Origin: Histoplasma ohiense
Taxonomy: Eukaryota > Ascomycota > Eurotiomycetes > Onygenales > Ajellomycetaceae
Direction of reading: 5' to 3'
NCBI GenBank assembly: GCA_017607445.1
Contig: JAEVHH010000003.1
Coordinates: 5,270,001-5,334,000, forward strand
Length of the DNA stretch: 64,000 bases
The translations under genes and the position numbers were made by a program. Below the pieces are notes generated by a model. That model worked only from the letters and a program-made list of their open reading frames with translations, was not told the DNA's origin and ran no database searches. How positions within the stretch are numbered: the stretch's first letter is position 1; each line of letters begins with the position of its first letter. This document shows positions 1-11,700 of the stretch, in pieces.

Positions 1-304
1 TTATAATTTTGATTAAAATTTAATTTAATTTTTACAATTATATAGTAATTTCAGTTTATTGTTACTCTGAAGTGTACACCACTTACTATTTCTAGGGGCA
101 GCCTGCCCCGTTCACCCCCTTCCTGGGGGTGGGCAAACGAACCTCTAAACCCCAGGGGATGAAGGCATCTTTAATTGCTTCAAAAGGGTGGACAACTCAG
201 GCACAACACTCTATAGCAGGAGCTTTTGAAACATGCAGCCGGGGCAAGACGGAGCAAAAAGCCCAGAAAGCCATGCTCTTAGATATTACATACATATCAT
301 TGCT

Positions 305-395
305 AGATATCATCATTGATATATCATCGCAGATATCATCATTGATATATCATCGCAGATATCATCATTGATATATCATCGCAGATATCATCAAT
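305..395. repeat. 26-bp tandem repeat, about 3.5 copies
   Basis: Three identical 26-bp units start at 305, 331 and 357, followed by a partial, diverging unit. Each unit contains two ATATC-type half-sites (AGATATCATC and GATATATCATCGC), so the array is rich in short palindromes. The ends decay into similar degenerate units up to about 430. No function can be assigned. Confidence 0.85.
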
Positions 396-648
396 ATATG
401 TCGTCACTAGATACCATCACTAGATATCCCAGATTTTTTCTCCCGCTGTTACCACCGTAAAGATGCTTCTCCGGCTTCAAATTTGCTTGGTCCTGAGCAT
501 AACAAATCCCGCCAAACTCCTAGAACCTGACAGAGAGCCAGGTTGACTGAAAACGAGCTACATCGAGCCGAAGTTTCATCTTATCAACAAGTTGCATGTT
601 GTTCCAAACTTGGCTAAACTGGACTCCAGGCATTTTGTCCATAATTAG

Positions 649-1470
649 CTACTCAGCCCTACAGAGTTTACTGCATGGGCAATCCCAAGAAAACACCTTA
701 GGTGCGGGTGTTCCGAGGACGTTGCGGACCTTGCAAGTATTAGTTTGAATGATAATAATGCAATCAGCAAGTTGTATACGCACAAAGTCCACCGTAGCTA
801 CCTCGATCGCTGTGGTAAAGTAAGAAATGCCGGCATTGGGGTTAGGAACTTTTGCAATAACAGTTTGACCGACATCCATTGTCAGGACGAAATTCTTGTT
901 ATACATGCCATCAGGGCACTTTTCAACGTTAACGCAACCTTTACCCCCACTGACTCGGCTGCAATACGGGTGAGATCATTCATGATGAATCTAAAAGTAA
1001 CGGAGCGCAACCTGGTCTCCTTCATCTAGTACGAAACGACCACCCGTAAATGAAAAGAAGTTTTCACAGTTATTCCAACCTGGAACAAGAAGTCAGCTGG
1101 GAAATAAAGTCAGGAACAAAAATAGGCCTTTGTCCTCCAGGACTGCAGCTGTTGATGTTTTCGTAGGATAACTTTGATGACCATTGGAGGTGAGAGTTGA
1201 TAAGGTGGTTGACTGAAAAGCTCGTGGAATTCAGCAAGGTCTTTGCAAACTTGGGAGCTTAGAAAACAATGCCATCATACGTAAATGAGACTTATAGAGG
1301 CACGACATGAAAATATCATCTCTGGACGAGAGAGACACTTGACCTTGCCAAGCATCAGTGTTGGAAGTTGTGGCTTTGCGCTGCAACTTCCCATCAAATA
1401 AAAACGTGCGAGGAGATTCGTTTGTGCTCTGAAAATATATATATTTTGTTCTTACTGAAGGTATTTTCAA
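649..1470 (-). pseudogene. Unidentified coding-like fragments, possibly a decayed gene
   Basis: Three minus-strand open stretches follow one another: about 1470-1231 (containing TNESPRTFLFDGKLQRK), about 1095-1005 (WNNCENFFSFTGGRFVLDEG) and 975-649 (with cysteines in KGCVNVEKCPDG and WDCPCSKLC). Their amino acid make-up looks like real protein, not shadow ORFs, but the frames are separated by stops. I could not join them with convincing splice sites. I do not recognise the family. It may be a gene with unusual introns, or a degraded gene or mobile-element remnant. Base composition is normal, without the TGA-rich decay seen after 11.5 kb, so any loss of function came by another route. Confidence 0.25.
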
Positions 1471-2226
1471 TTTAAACTGTTTCTCAGTTTGTTTTCCATA
1501 TATAGAACCTCATAGATCTTAGATACTTGCTCTGTGCTCTGGTAGATGGAGGAAACTGAGCCCTTTCAGAAGAATGGGCAGATGTACAGTACCTCTCTTT
1601 TCCAGATTCGTTTGCAAGAGGGGCATTCACGTTACTATTCAATTCAATGTGTGCTTTACTATGGCTAATCCCGCCCTTTTGATATATGTAGTTGGCGACA
1701 TCCTAGTCCGGCTCACTTCTGGTTTCTCTAAAGCCCCATTCCTTTTTGACCCCGTTGGACACCTAAATCCAGAATTTTCCCCTTCCCAATGTCAGTCATC
1801 ATCTTAGATTCGACACTCTGTGCTGGCAACAACTGTCAACTTTCAGTAATCTCCAGGGTATCTAGGGCCACCTGTTCAAAACCTATGGTTTCATATTCCT
1901 CCAATAAAGGGGTTGAAATAGGGACGGAAAAAAATAAAGAAAAAAATAAAAATAACAATATTCGACATTTGAAAAAGGATGATATCGACCAACATTCTTA
2001 TACCACTTTTGCAGAGGGATGCACAACAATGGGTACGGTATACCGTGCACGTAAAAAGGTGACGAAAGAAAGACAAAAGCAATCGCCAGATATTAAGTAG
2101 CAACAGAAATAGGTAACATACCGACAAAATTAGACTGGACAAAAAGAAAAAGAAAGCCGCTAGTTAAGTGAAGAATTGAAAATTGCGAGGAAAGCTATAA
2201 AGACGTTCTTTTCATCATCATAAAAT

Positions 2227-5200
2227 TCAAACAGCATTGGCCTTTAGACCTTTGAGAGATCCCAAACTCAACGCCAGCCCTTGCGATCGACTTCGGATTC
2301 GCACAAACCCGGTGATTGGTCCGTCCTCGCCTTGTTTCTCGATGCTGAGATTTGCAAGCGCGTCCTCGCCTGGGGGAACGAGAAGATAAATGGTTAGTTA
2401 GGAGTCCTCAATCTGGGAACTACAACTAAAGGAAAGAGTGAGGAAGTGAAGAAGAAATATGATAAAACTTACCGAAGACACTTCGAGCATAAAGATTGGC
2501 GCTCAGGAATTGACAATCCCCTTCAAGCGATGCCTCTGGCGTCAAGCAGCTCATGTTCGTGCTCTCCATAAGCTGGGACAGGAACTCTCTCAGCGATTTT
2601 GCTTTGGAGTTAATATTGACTTTGTTTTCCCATTCGAATTCTGTCCACATGGTGCGGAACTGGGATTCGGTGCAGTGGGCTGGATGTATATAGTCCATGA
2701 TATCTGCTTTGATGTCGTTCAAGATGACAACATGGGTCTCCGTAGAGCTCGCTCCGTCGTAGACGACGTTTCCAAATATAACGCCAGTGTCTGTAGATGA
2801 AACTTTCACGGTAGCTTGTACGTTCAAGAAGTCATGAGGCCCGAGGTTCTGTGTTGTTGGGCGCTCAACAACCTTGAGGTCCCCAAGAGTGGCGAACTCT
2901 ACTGACAAGTTTTGCAGGGTCTCTGTTGTTTGATTGACGAGCAGGACATCCAAAACAATGTCAAACTGGTGAACCTTAACATACGCTTCAGCGTAGACGG
3001 GGTCGGAGAACCCAGTGAGCTGTACAACTCGACTGAGCTTAGATGACAGGTCTTCATAAGCAGAGTCACCACCAGTAGCCTTGGCGAGATCAAGTTCAAT
3101 TTCGTCAGCTCCTTCTTCGGTAGATTTTTTAGCGAGCTGACGGATGGGGATTGTGTCGTCGACTTGGACGGCCGCCTTGGCTTTCTCGTCTGCTTCTTTG
3201 GCTGCGCGTTTCTTTTCTTCGACTTGGACCATAGCGCGGAACGCCTGTCTTGTATCTTCAAGGAACGTCGTTTCTAATTCCTTGTGTTGGGCAAACTCGG
3301 CCAGAGATCGAACACACGACATGATTCTGTCCACAGAGTCCTCGTCGATCAGGGCTTTGACAAATTGAGATTGGCCGACTCGGATAATTGAGATCATGAT
3401 AAGCATTGCTTCAGCTCGTAGAGCATTGGTTCGAGCGGTGTCTTGGGAGACCTCAGAATGTCTCATGACTAGCTTTGTCAGCGTAGACGACAAAACAGCG
3501 GCAAGGAAATAGTCCCCATCGAGGATTAGCTGTCGGAGTGGCGGTTTTTGCGCTGCTTTGACTGCTTCTAGTTTGGCAGCCTCGCTGGACTGGCTGGTAA
3601 GAGCGCTCTCAGTAGCATATGTGCCATCTGCTAATACTTTCCTTGACCCTGTTGGAGCAGATGGCTTGGAATTGCCATTCACTTGCTCCTTAAGAGGGCC
3701 GTCCTCGGCGGGAACCTCGTCCAATAAGCGCTGCTCAGAAGCCAAAATGGGAATTTCCCCAAGGCTAGCCCTAACACGTTTCCAAGCTTCTCTAATGTCG
3801 TTGGCTTCAAGAGAGTATTCTCCAATTACCCACAAAACCCCCCTATAGACTTTACCCGCACGTACTTCGCTAAGAGTGGATACTAGGCGCTCGATAATGG
3901 ATGGCCTTAGCTTGGGGAACTTCTCAACTACTTCCTTGACGAAAGAGATCACGTCAACGGCGGAGTTGTTGTTAAAGTCGGCAATGAAGTCCATAAGAAG
4001 ATCAACGACACTGGCTGCAATTTCAGAAAACTTAATTGCACACTGATGGATCGATTGGATAAGCAATTGCCGGTATTCGTTGTTCTGCAGCATTTTGGTC
4101 AGCTGCGATATTCATTGTTTGGGGGTGGGGGGGTGAGTTTAAAATTAGTTGATCGTTGATACCTTCTCATATTGTTCGTCAACTGTTTTAGCCAGTTCCT
4201 TCTTCAAGAGCATGACGATTTCTTCAACATTTTTGCTAGACACCATTTCCATTACAATGCCCAAGGCTTTCCTTCGAACATCGATATCCGGACTTGATAG
4301 AACTCGTAAAATTTCCATTGTCAGATCATCTAGAACTCCTTCATTCCGTATCCGCAGCTGGTCGACTCTATCGAGTACAATTAGCTTCACATTATTGTCG
4401 GCTTCTTTGATGCTCAATTCGATCAATTTCGATGCAGCTGCCTTCACCGCCACTGGATTGCTTGTAAGCGCTGTGAGCGACGTTGCTGCTTCATAAACAA
4501 CGGTACTGGCTCCTGCATCCAAGAGATCGAATATCAGTCGGAGATATTTAGCCTATATTAATTTGTCAGTTCCCGAAAATTCGAATAAAGGATGAACCCG
4601 AGAAGGGAGCGAACCAACCTTATTCTGGGTATTTTGGATAGCATCCTTTCTTATAAACTCGAGTTCGACGAGCTGAAGCAATTCATCCGCGTTTGGTACA
4701 CTGTCAAAAGCAGAGCTAAGATACTCTAAGGCCTTTTGATGGCTGACTGTAAGTAGTGCAGCAAATGCGTTGCGTCTGCAAGTGGGGTCAACTTGCGATC
4801 CCAAAAATGTCTGGATGAGGTCTGGAGCATCAGGGATCAGAGACTCGGAGAGTTGGAATATAGACGCAACGGCCCAAACAGCATTTTTCCGCACGTAGGC
4901 ATGCCGGTGGTCTAAACAGGCACGTGTGGAGGACAGCAATGGTTCGAGAAGTTCGGGTTCTTTAAGTTTGCACAGAAATCGGAGCGTGTTGCCGCGGATA
5001 TATTCGTTTGGATGTTGTAGGTCATTCCGGATGCCGTTGCTACATGTAGCGCTGCCATTTAGCAAGGCCTTATAAAACGTCATGGGGCATTTCACAATAT
5101 CATACCAGACTAATATCATCTCCTGCTTCAGTTTTCCATTGCTATCCAGCTTCGGACAGATCTCGTAGTAGAAGTAGAGAAGCTTCTTCAGCGGCTTGCT

Positions 5201-5410
5201 CTTGGACGGCATGACAAAACGAATGATATGCATAAGCAGTTGGGGCATTGGGTCTCCATTCAGCATTACAATCAATATCCGTCTCATGGTGTCTATTTTA
5301 GATTCATCTGTTCCTTTCTCAAGCTGCGTCTTCAGGTCTTGGAGGGTAGGCTGGTCGGCAACATTGTCCTGATGCACCAAGCTGTACGCATTTTCCAAAT
5401 ACGATGCCAT
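2227..5410 (-). CDS. sec26: Coatomer subunit beta (COPI beta-COP)
   Basis: Beta subunit of the COPI vesicle coat, acting in retrograde Golgi-to-ER and intra-Golgi transport at the cytosolic face of Golgi membranes. The CDS joins four exons: 5410-4619, 4552-4163, 4102-2473 and 2369-2227, giving 984 residues, close to the usual 950-980. The N-terminal two thirds is adaptin-type HEAT-repeat sequence starting MASYLENAYSLVH, with characteristic NEYIRGNTLRFLCKL and HRHAYVRKNAVWAV stretches. The C-terminal third is the coatomer beta appendage region, ending ...LALSLGSLKGLKANAV. Introns are 66, 60 and 103 bp, all GT-AG. The first donor is the weak GTTGGT. The start is the first ATG of the conserved N-terminus. 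It is transcribed divergently from mago nashi. All domains are intact. Exons were read by eye from splice signals and family conservation. Confidence 0.97.
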
Positions 5411-5852
5411 TTTGCTAACCTCTGCTGCGGCTTGCTAATCGGCAGGCAGTCAGGATGAATGGTGGTATCTAGACAAGGGCAGCAAATTCGGGAAAGGCTG
5501 GCGGGGAGAATGTGAGCTGGAGGATCCCATTAAAGTTAGGGAAACAGGGGAACATACGGCGATGGGTTGGAGAAGTAGAGGGTAGATGGGATTCGTGACA
5601 ACGTGCCTGGGCCCCGCCTTAATCCGAACAATCATCTGCGCCGGTACAGAACAATTGGGGGAGAGTGGATATTGAGCTGATATCTTTGCAGCGCTGGGTC
5701 AAGGTCCAACCTGTCCATTTGGCAGGTTGCGGCCATGGACATTGTGTGGATGACTAAGCAGGATTTAACCACTTCAATGCTCCTACAAGATGAACCAAAC
5801 AACTCCACGCAAGATAACGCCGCGATTTACGAGAGCAAGACAGGAGCGAAAA
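5411..5852. promoter_or_regulatory. Divergent promoter region between sec26 and mago
   Basis: These 442 bp separate the start codons of the COPI beta gene (minus) and mago nashi (plus), so both promoters and both 5' leaders must lie here or overlap. Pyrimidine-rich stretches are present on either side. No clear TATA box was seen. An open frame at 5450-5635 on the minus strand shows no family resemblance and is not called as a gene. Confidence 0.6.
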
Positions 5853-6679
5853 ATGGCAAATCCGAATGAACCTTTCTATGTTCGCTACTAGTAAGAATAA
5901 TCTCTACGGCCCAGGTTTCCTCAGCTGCTGATAATCCTCGTCCAGCTCAGGTCATTCTGGGCGGTTTGGACATGAGTTTCTCGGTAAGAATATATACGAA
6001 ACGAACCTTACGATTCCCGTTTACTCACAGTGTCATTAGAATTCGATTTTAGATCTCTCGGAGATGGCCGAAGCGCGTCTGCTCGGTATGCGAACAACTC
6101 CAACTATCGAAATGACTCCCTGATCCGCAAAGAGAGTAGGTTTTGAATATACCGCCCCACCTAAATAGGACTCCGGCTAAGCAAGACAATAATAAGTGTG
6201 CGTCAGTTCCCTGATGATTGCAGAGATCAAACGCATTATCAAAGAGAGCGAAATCATGAAGTACAATAGACCAGCCCATTCCCAAGTACTTTCTTTTCAG
6301 CTTTGTAACCGTTATACAGGGAAGATGATTCGAGATGGCCGCAAAAGAACAAAGACGGACGGCAGGAGTTAGAGATCAGGTTGGGAAATGAACATATTTC
6401 TTTCGAGGTAAATAAGAACTGGGCCCTCAGCTGTTGCAACCCTATAGACACATGTGTATTTACTGGTTGCGATCAGACCGCAAAAATAGGATCCCTCGTC
6501 GATGTCACCGAGTCAGCCGACCCTGAAGGATTGCGAGTATTCTACTATCTTGTCCAGGACCTTAAAGCCTTAGTGTTCTCACTGATCTCCTTGCATTTCA
6601 AGGCAAGTGAAACGCACAAGTTTTCTCTTCCAAGGAACACATTATCTAATCCGTGTGAACACAGATCAAACCTATCTAA
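5853..6679 (+). CDS. mago: Mago nashi, exon junction complex subunit
   Basis: Core exon junction complex protein that pairs with Y14/RBM8 and acts in the nucleus on spliced mRNA. Seven exons: 5853-5890, 5946-5983, 6040-6135, 6197-6260, 6320-6407, 6477-6602 and 6665-6679, giving 154 residues against about 146-150 in the family. The whole protein is recognisable: FYVRYYSGHSGRFGHEFLEF at the N-terminus, then RYANNSNYRNDSLIRKE, EIKRIIKESEIMK, GRQELEIRLGNEHISFE and DPEGLRVFYYLVQDLK, ending SLHFKIKP. The reading frame is kept across every junction. The last intron (6603-6664) has a GCAAGT donor, a GC-AG intron, and the final exon encodes only the last four residues plus the stop. Without that intron the frame would read on into unrelated residues. 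Confidence 0.96.
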
Positions 6680-7237
6680 AATATTCTCATTGGCAAAGGG
6701 TATTGAGAGAAAAGATAAAATTGATATGGCGTGATTTTTCTTATTTGATTTGTTCGGCTAGGCATTGGCGTTGAAACTGTGAGGGGTTGATTGATCCTTA
6801 ATGTGTAAAGCTTTCTTTGTAGATTACACTCCAGAGATTGATTATGACTGGTATTTTTTCCAGCGAAGCATACGCTGGTTGATTGTCCAGCTTGTTTTTG
6901 AATGGAAAGTACAGTGCATGTTTGCTGTCCAATCTGTGGCGTTAAAAACCTAGCTTTCCCCCGCGATCGCATGGCCCTAACCAGGCTGGGCAAACCTTTG
7001 CTCGAAATCTCGGCAACTACCAACTCACGTATTGCTTGCCTTCATATATCCTACGGCAACGCACTCCACGGCATGTTGTCCACACCCACATCTCGCTTTT
7101 ACGCCGAAATCTAGTTCTATATTCCCACCCTCTGCGCCTGTTAGCTACCTTGGCAGCTGTATACGTTGTTTCCCCCGATGCGTGCTTCTTGATCATTAGC
7201 CTTTTGATTCTTGTGTCAATATTTTATCCTATCCCCC
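6680..7237. other. Intergenic region between mago and gid4
   Basis: About 560 bp hold the expected 3' end of mago and the promoter and leader of gid4. Open frames on both strands here (for example 6676-7023 minus) lack family resemblance and probably arise by chance. A pyrimidine-rich stretch lies just upstream of the gid4 start codon. Confidence 0.5.
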
Positions 7238-8486
7238 ATGCCCACCCCGAGCGGTGATCCTCAGTCCCCAACTACCATATATCCCGTCGACGCAGCCGTA
7301 TCTACACATACCACCTGCCCTCCGGAGACTGACAGGCTTGCCACCTGGAGAGCATCATCAGAGGAGCGCATTGAGCCCAATGCTGACGATGATGTATCGT
7401 CAGCCACTGTACCACGCCCGGCGCTGGCGCAAATAGACCAGCCGCAAAATGCACATTCGCAAACTGTCCCTTCCCCTTCCCTAGGAATCGAAATATCCCC
7501 GCAATCATCTACCCGGACAATGGACTCGACAGACCATGATGTTACGATGGAGTCGCCAAGCCCGGCGGCCAGCGTGTCGTCATCAGAGGGAGCTTCATCG
7601 GCGCAGACCTACCCAACTTCATCCTCCACATCCAGCACGACATTATCTATGGACTACGCTTTTTCTAATGTCAGGGTTAGTATATAGCCCCTTAAATTCC
7701 TATATTGATAGCCAGCTAAATGTATATTTTTGAAAGCTCCTCCCCAATCATTGCTCGTCCTTCCTCAGAGCTGGCAGTAAATTCGTCGGAACACAGCAGT
7801 CAGACCGCCAGATATACAATGTGGACGTTGAAATCAAACATGTTGATATGGCAGAATCATACTTATGTGGTTACCTCCGAATTCAAGGTATGTCCTTGAG
7901 TTGAGCCTTTCGAGGCTACTTGATTTTACAACATCTAACCCAAGTTTTGAATCAGGACTCACCGAAGATCACCCAACCCTTACCACCTACTTTGAAGCAG
8001 AAATAATCGGCACAAAATACACCTTCCTAACTAAGCATCAGTCGTGGGGCGCTACTGATAAAACTGATCTGCAACACTGGGCCCGGTTCCCAGCCTGGAG
8101 ACCGCTGGCGAGGTCTGCTAGGAAGTCGGAATTCACATATAAAAATTTCACACAGCATCCAGATATCTTCATGAGATGGAAAGAATACTTTCTAGTACCA
8201 GACCACCGCGTTAGAACGATCTCGGGTGCAAGTTTTGAGGGATTTTACTATATCTGTTTTAATCAGATAAAAGGGACTGTCAGTGGGATATACTTCCACG
8301 CAAAAAGCGAGAAGTACGTGCTTTATATTTCAATTGTCTTTCCGTGCCGAAAATTTGCAATGGGTGCAGGACCTGGATAGTTAAATTTACTAACTATATG
8401 TTTTCTTCTATTTGCTCAGATACCAGCAGCTTGAACTTAAACCCGTGGAAAACAAGGGGTGTTTCGGGGCCATCGAATTCCGCTAG
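7238..8486 (+). CDS. gid4: Gid4/Vid24-type substrate receptor of the GID/CTLH E3 ligase
   Basis: Predicted substrate receptor of the GID/CTLH ubiquitin ligase. The yeast member recognises N-terminal proline degrons on gluconeogenic enzymes. Four exons: 7238-7675, 7737-7887, 7956-8313 and 8420-8486, giving 337 residues. The first ~146 residues are Ser/Thr/Pro-rich low-complexity sequence. The conserved beta-barrel follows, with GSKFVGTQQSDRQIYNVDV, GYLRIQGLTEDHPTLTTYFE, IIGTKYTFLTKHQSWGATD, HWARFPAW, FMRWKEYFLVPDH, SGASFEGFYYICF and a C-terminal KPVENKGCFGAIEFR before TAG. The introns have GTTAGT, GTATGT and GTACGT donors and intact AG acceptors, and all phases close. The ATG at 7238 is the first in-frame one; the variable N-terminus makes that choice less certain than the core. 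Confidence 0.93.
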
Positions 8487-9979
8487 GTCCGTACTGGGGT
8501 TTTATGCACATCGAGCCTGCCACGACCGATTCTCGGAGCGTTGAATGGACATACACTTTTCGCTACCCTATTGTTTATGTGACCACCAGTTTTCACCATG
8601 CTTGATATGCTTGGTCTATTCATCATCGAGACTGGCTGCGGTCTCGTTAACCACCTTTGAGTTGCCTTGGTCGATACCAATACAAAATCCTTGTCAACAG
8701 GAACTACCCATATATGCGGCAGGAGGCTGGCGCGATGACTTTGTTTGGGGTTTTTTTCTTTTTAAGTTAATGACTATACCATTCTTCCTTCTTACTGCCC
8801 CAACAGGTTTTTTTGTCTATACAACATAGTCGGATGTTTGGCGTTTCGGTGTCCTCTCATCTACCTGTTTACCTTTCTTATTCTTAACGTCGCGCACCCC
8901 AACTTTGACTCTTTGCTTGAATTTCTGCTGTTTTCATTTTTCTTTTCTTTTCTTTTCTTTTTCTTTTTTCTTTTCTTTTTTTTTTTTTTTGACTACCTAC
9001 TATTAAACTTTTTATTTAAGATATAACGGAACAAACCCATAACTATGGTATTCATAGCCTCCTACTCTCTCGTTTCCTTTACTTTTTGGTTGAATATCTC
9101 CCCAATGCCCCTTTTAAGAAGATTGAGTTTGTTTCTGAGTTTCGTTGCTATGGGTTGGATCTTCCTAAATTTTATTTTAGTTTCGTGGTTTCGCCAAACC
9201 ATGTTTGAGCATATTCTATTCATTTTTTCCCTTGATATTTCACAATTACAGCTAAAAGGTTTATTCCTACTATCCTATCTCAACTTTTGATTCCCTCCTT
9301 TCGCACAATCTACGTAGATATTAAAACGAGGGACCACAGTATTCTTCGACCAACCCTTTAGTTATGTAGATAGACCCTTGAAAGTTACGAACTATCCCAG
9401 CGGCTTTACGTATACTCAAAGCTACATAACTTCCACCGCAATCATGGGTTGAAAGGTTGAAGAGTAATAACGCCCATGGATATACTTGGCCTTTTAACTT
9501 TGACGACATATATCTAGGAATGGGAAAAATGGATATCTCACATCGATTTTTTCTCGATAATATGTATCCTAAAATTTTTTCATCATCTCATCCCTCTCTC
9601 CACCCTTCTAATGCCACTGCGCCTTGTATTTGTAGATATATGCCATACACGCTTCTTTTGAAAGTTCAAAAACCGTTGAGCGGAAAAAGGCAGTGTCGTG
9701 GATGAACGGAGAAAGAATATATCTCCCGACACACCATTTATCCAGCATATCATTCATATCCTCATGTGGGTATAATTACACTCCGTACATTTCTTGTGCA
9801 CACCTCTGTCGCTTGAAATCAGGCGCATCCTTCAAAAAAAAAAAAAAAAAACAAAAAAGCCAAACACCCCAGAAAACATATAAGAGGCCGAAATGAGAAT
9901 ACAAGTGAAAGAAAGCAAGTAGCAAACCAAAGGAAACACAAAAACCATTACATATATTTATCCACCCTTTCCCCAAAAC
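8487..9979. other. Intergenic region between gid4 and the secreted-protein gene
   Basis: About 1.5 kb with no gene recognised. The two genes converge on it, so it should contain both 3' untranslated regions. It includes a strong T/C tract at about 8932-8990 and a run of about 17 A's at 9835-9851. Open frames here are T-rich, low-complexity or without family resemblance. Confidence 0.5.
8932..8990. repeat. TTTTC-rich pyrimidine tract
   Basis: A nearly pure pyrimidine run made of repeated TTTTC-like units that ends in a long T run. It is probably a simple repeat in the 3' flank of gid4. Confidence 0.8.
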
Positions 9980-10604
9980 TTAATAGATGTAGCACTGGAT
10001 GCTTTTCGCATTGAAACTGAAAGTCATGAGAACGGTAAAACCGTAACTATCTCCGCTCCAGATGGGACATCCCTTTTTAGAGTAGGCCACACATTGACAG
10101 CTGCCAGCTGATGAGGCAGATACGAATGGTTTCCTGTTCGAGGACACCAAATTAATGCAAGTGCCCGCCCTGGTGCTGACTTTATAGCAGTCTGTTCGGT
10201 TCTTGTTCTTGAAGACTACAGGTGTGCAGTCAAAAATTCCACGCTTGTCGAGTTCTAATTTTCCCACCATACATTGAATTTTCAGCCTGTGGATATACAC
10301 ATATACACACATACACACCAAAAAACCTAAAAAAAAGAAAAGAAAAGAAAAGAAAAGAAAAGAAAAGAAAAAGAAAAAGAAAGAGGCTCGATGGAGGTTT
10401 TGTTTGATGATTTTGCAGTGGGTATTGGGTGGGTTCTGGATGGTTCATCTACATACCTCCGTCAGGGATCGGTTCCAGGTCGTCCTCAGTGAGGTTGACA
10501 ACCTTCAAGTCTTCTCCTCCTACATCGCCAGTGGAGGGGACAGCGGATGCCACCGCAGAGCCAGCGGCAAGAAATGCCGTAACGAAGTAAAGAGCTGAGC
10601 GCAT
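9980..10604 (-). CDS. Small secreted cysteine-containing protein with KR processing site
   Basis: Two exons, 10604-10457 and 10254-9980, encode 140 residues; phase 1 is preserved at the GTATGT donor and TTAG acceptor. The N-terminus MRSALYFVTAFLAAGSAVAS is a clear secretory signal. An acidic segment with an NLT sequon follows and ends in Lys-Arg at residues 53-54, a likely Kex2-type site. The predicted mature part is about 86 residues with seven cysteines (FDC, TDC, GTC, SCQC, KGC, QCYIY), a second sequon (NRT) and an aromatic C-terminus. I do not recognise the family. Size, prodomain and position beside the repeat compartment fit an effector-like secreted protein, but function is unknown. 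An odd cysteine number leaves one free thiol or a dimer. The 202-bp intron holds an (AAAAG)n simple repeat. Confidence 0.72.
10335..10384. repeat. (AAAAG)n simple repeat inside an intron
   Basis: About eight AAAAG units lie in the intron of the small secreted-protein gene, read as TTTTC on the coding strand. This is a polypyrimidine stretch upstream of the acceptor. It could vary in length between isolates. Confidence 0.9.
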
Positions 10605-11510
10605 TTTTGTTGTGATATTGGATTTTTGAGGGCCTGGATGTTGAGTAGCTCAGGAGTGAGGAAGTTTTGGAATAAGTTGCGAAGTTTGCGAAGTGTTCAC
10701 TGTCCAAAAAGCCCTTTGGGGATGGAAATAACTTCTTATTTATACCTTCTACTGCGTCTGAAGCTCACGGAATGCTATCCAAGCTGGTGTCACGAAGTCT
10801 CATGGAGAGATGCAGTATGCACCTGCGTCTGAAAACATGGAGGAAGATGGCGGTGTTCGAAAACAAGGAGCAACGAACACGAAACACGAACTGTTCTCTC
10901 GCATGACTCTTTCTTCGAACGACGCTGTTTTGTATTTGATTGAAGCATTCCAATCCAGATATTGGGCATATATGCCAAGAGTCACAAACAAGCCTTGTAG
11001 TGTCTGACGGCGCAGGCCACATAGCTCAAGGCACATCTTGAAGTTGGCCGGTTAAAACACGACGAAAAGACGATTTGTTTCAACTGAGAAGGCATATAAA
11101 TAAATATGCTGATCGGCATGGTTTTATTTAGAAACTTCACAACCTGCTTTGTATCCCAGGAGCCCGTATATTCCAGGCATTAGCTGGTGTGCATCTAAGC
11201 AACTAGACCCGGGTGCCGTTCCTGAAGCATATCCAACAAAATATATTGACAGTCGAGTCAAACTTGATTGAATATATATCGTGAAACTTAAGCCTCTGGT
11301 AAAATTTGTGAAGGTGACAATCAGTCTCACCTTTTGAAGAGACGCTCCTCAGGAAGCTGGCAAATGAACAAATGTATCCCCTGGTTTCTATCTAGCTATG
11401 TTTTGGATTTAAACTTGGAAGCGGTTTCCATTCCAGATTTCACAGATTCGTGTTGACATTGAATTTTATTAGTGTCTATCTCTCTTCTCTCTTTATATTA
11501 TAGAAAAACC
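10605..11510. other. Upstream region of the secreted-protein gene and compartment boundary
   Basis: Promoter side of the secreted-protein gene, about 0.9 kb of normal composition, with CpG still common up to about 11.45 kb. After that the sequence becomes AT-rich and CpG-poor. Several short overlapping frames at 10765-11036 have no family resemblance and are not called. The last ~30 bp (about 11480-11510) match the start of the repeat at 28877-29465. Confidence 0.6.
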
Positions 11511-11518
11511 AACTTTTC

Positions 11519-11700
11519 TTATCTCAGTAAAACTCAGCCACTCCACTTCGAGCTAACCCAATCCAAACTACTGCCAAGTCCTGCTAACATCTGAGCCAAT
11601 CAACTGTCAAGAGGCTTACACTAAATCTAAATGAGATATCCTCAGCAAACTCTTCACAGAGTGTCTGAGAAAAAATAGTTTCAGTTTGTTAGCAACACAG
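11519..11700 (+). repeat. Left terminal inverted repeat
   Basis: Inverted relative to 28690-28868. Best-conserved blocks are the terminal TTATCTCAG, a CTCAGCC block, CAAGTCCTGCTAAC.TCTGA followed by CAATCAA, and GAGTCTGAGAA-like sequence near the inner end. The preceding 8 bp are the target duplication. Confidence 0.72.

Larger units (their letters stand above)
1..2226. other. Left flank without a confident gene
   Basis: This stretch contains a short tandem repeat at 305-395, a 7-bp-arm hairpin of the form GGGGCAG-C-CTGCCCC near 95-109, coding-like minus-strand fragments between 650 and 1470, and otherwise intergenic DNA. The last few hundred bases before 2227 should include the 3' untranslated region and terminator of the COPI beta gene, which ends at 2227 on the minus strand. 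No RNA gene was recognised. Confidence 0.5.

Noticed and set aside
1574..2142. Open frames on both strands near 1.6-2.1 kb
   Set aside because: They overlap each other in several frames, include A-rich runs, and have no recognisable domain.
8545..9290. Run of plus-strand open frames after gid4
   Set aside because: T-rich hydrophobic low-complexity translations without splice logic or family resemblance; likely 3' flank.
10765..11036. Four overlapping short frames upstream of the secreted-protein gene
   Set aside because: Mutually overlapping on both strands with no common signal; one stretch of sequence cannot support all of them and none looks like a known protein.
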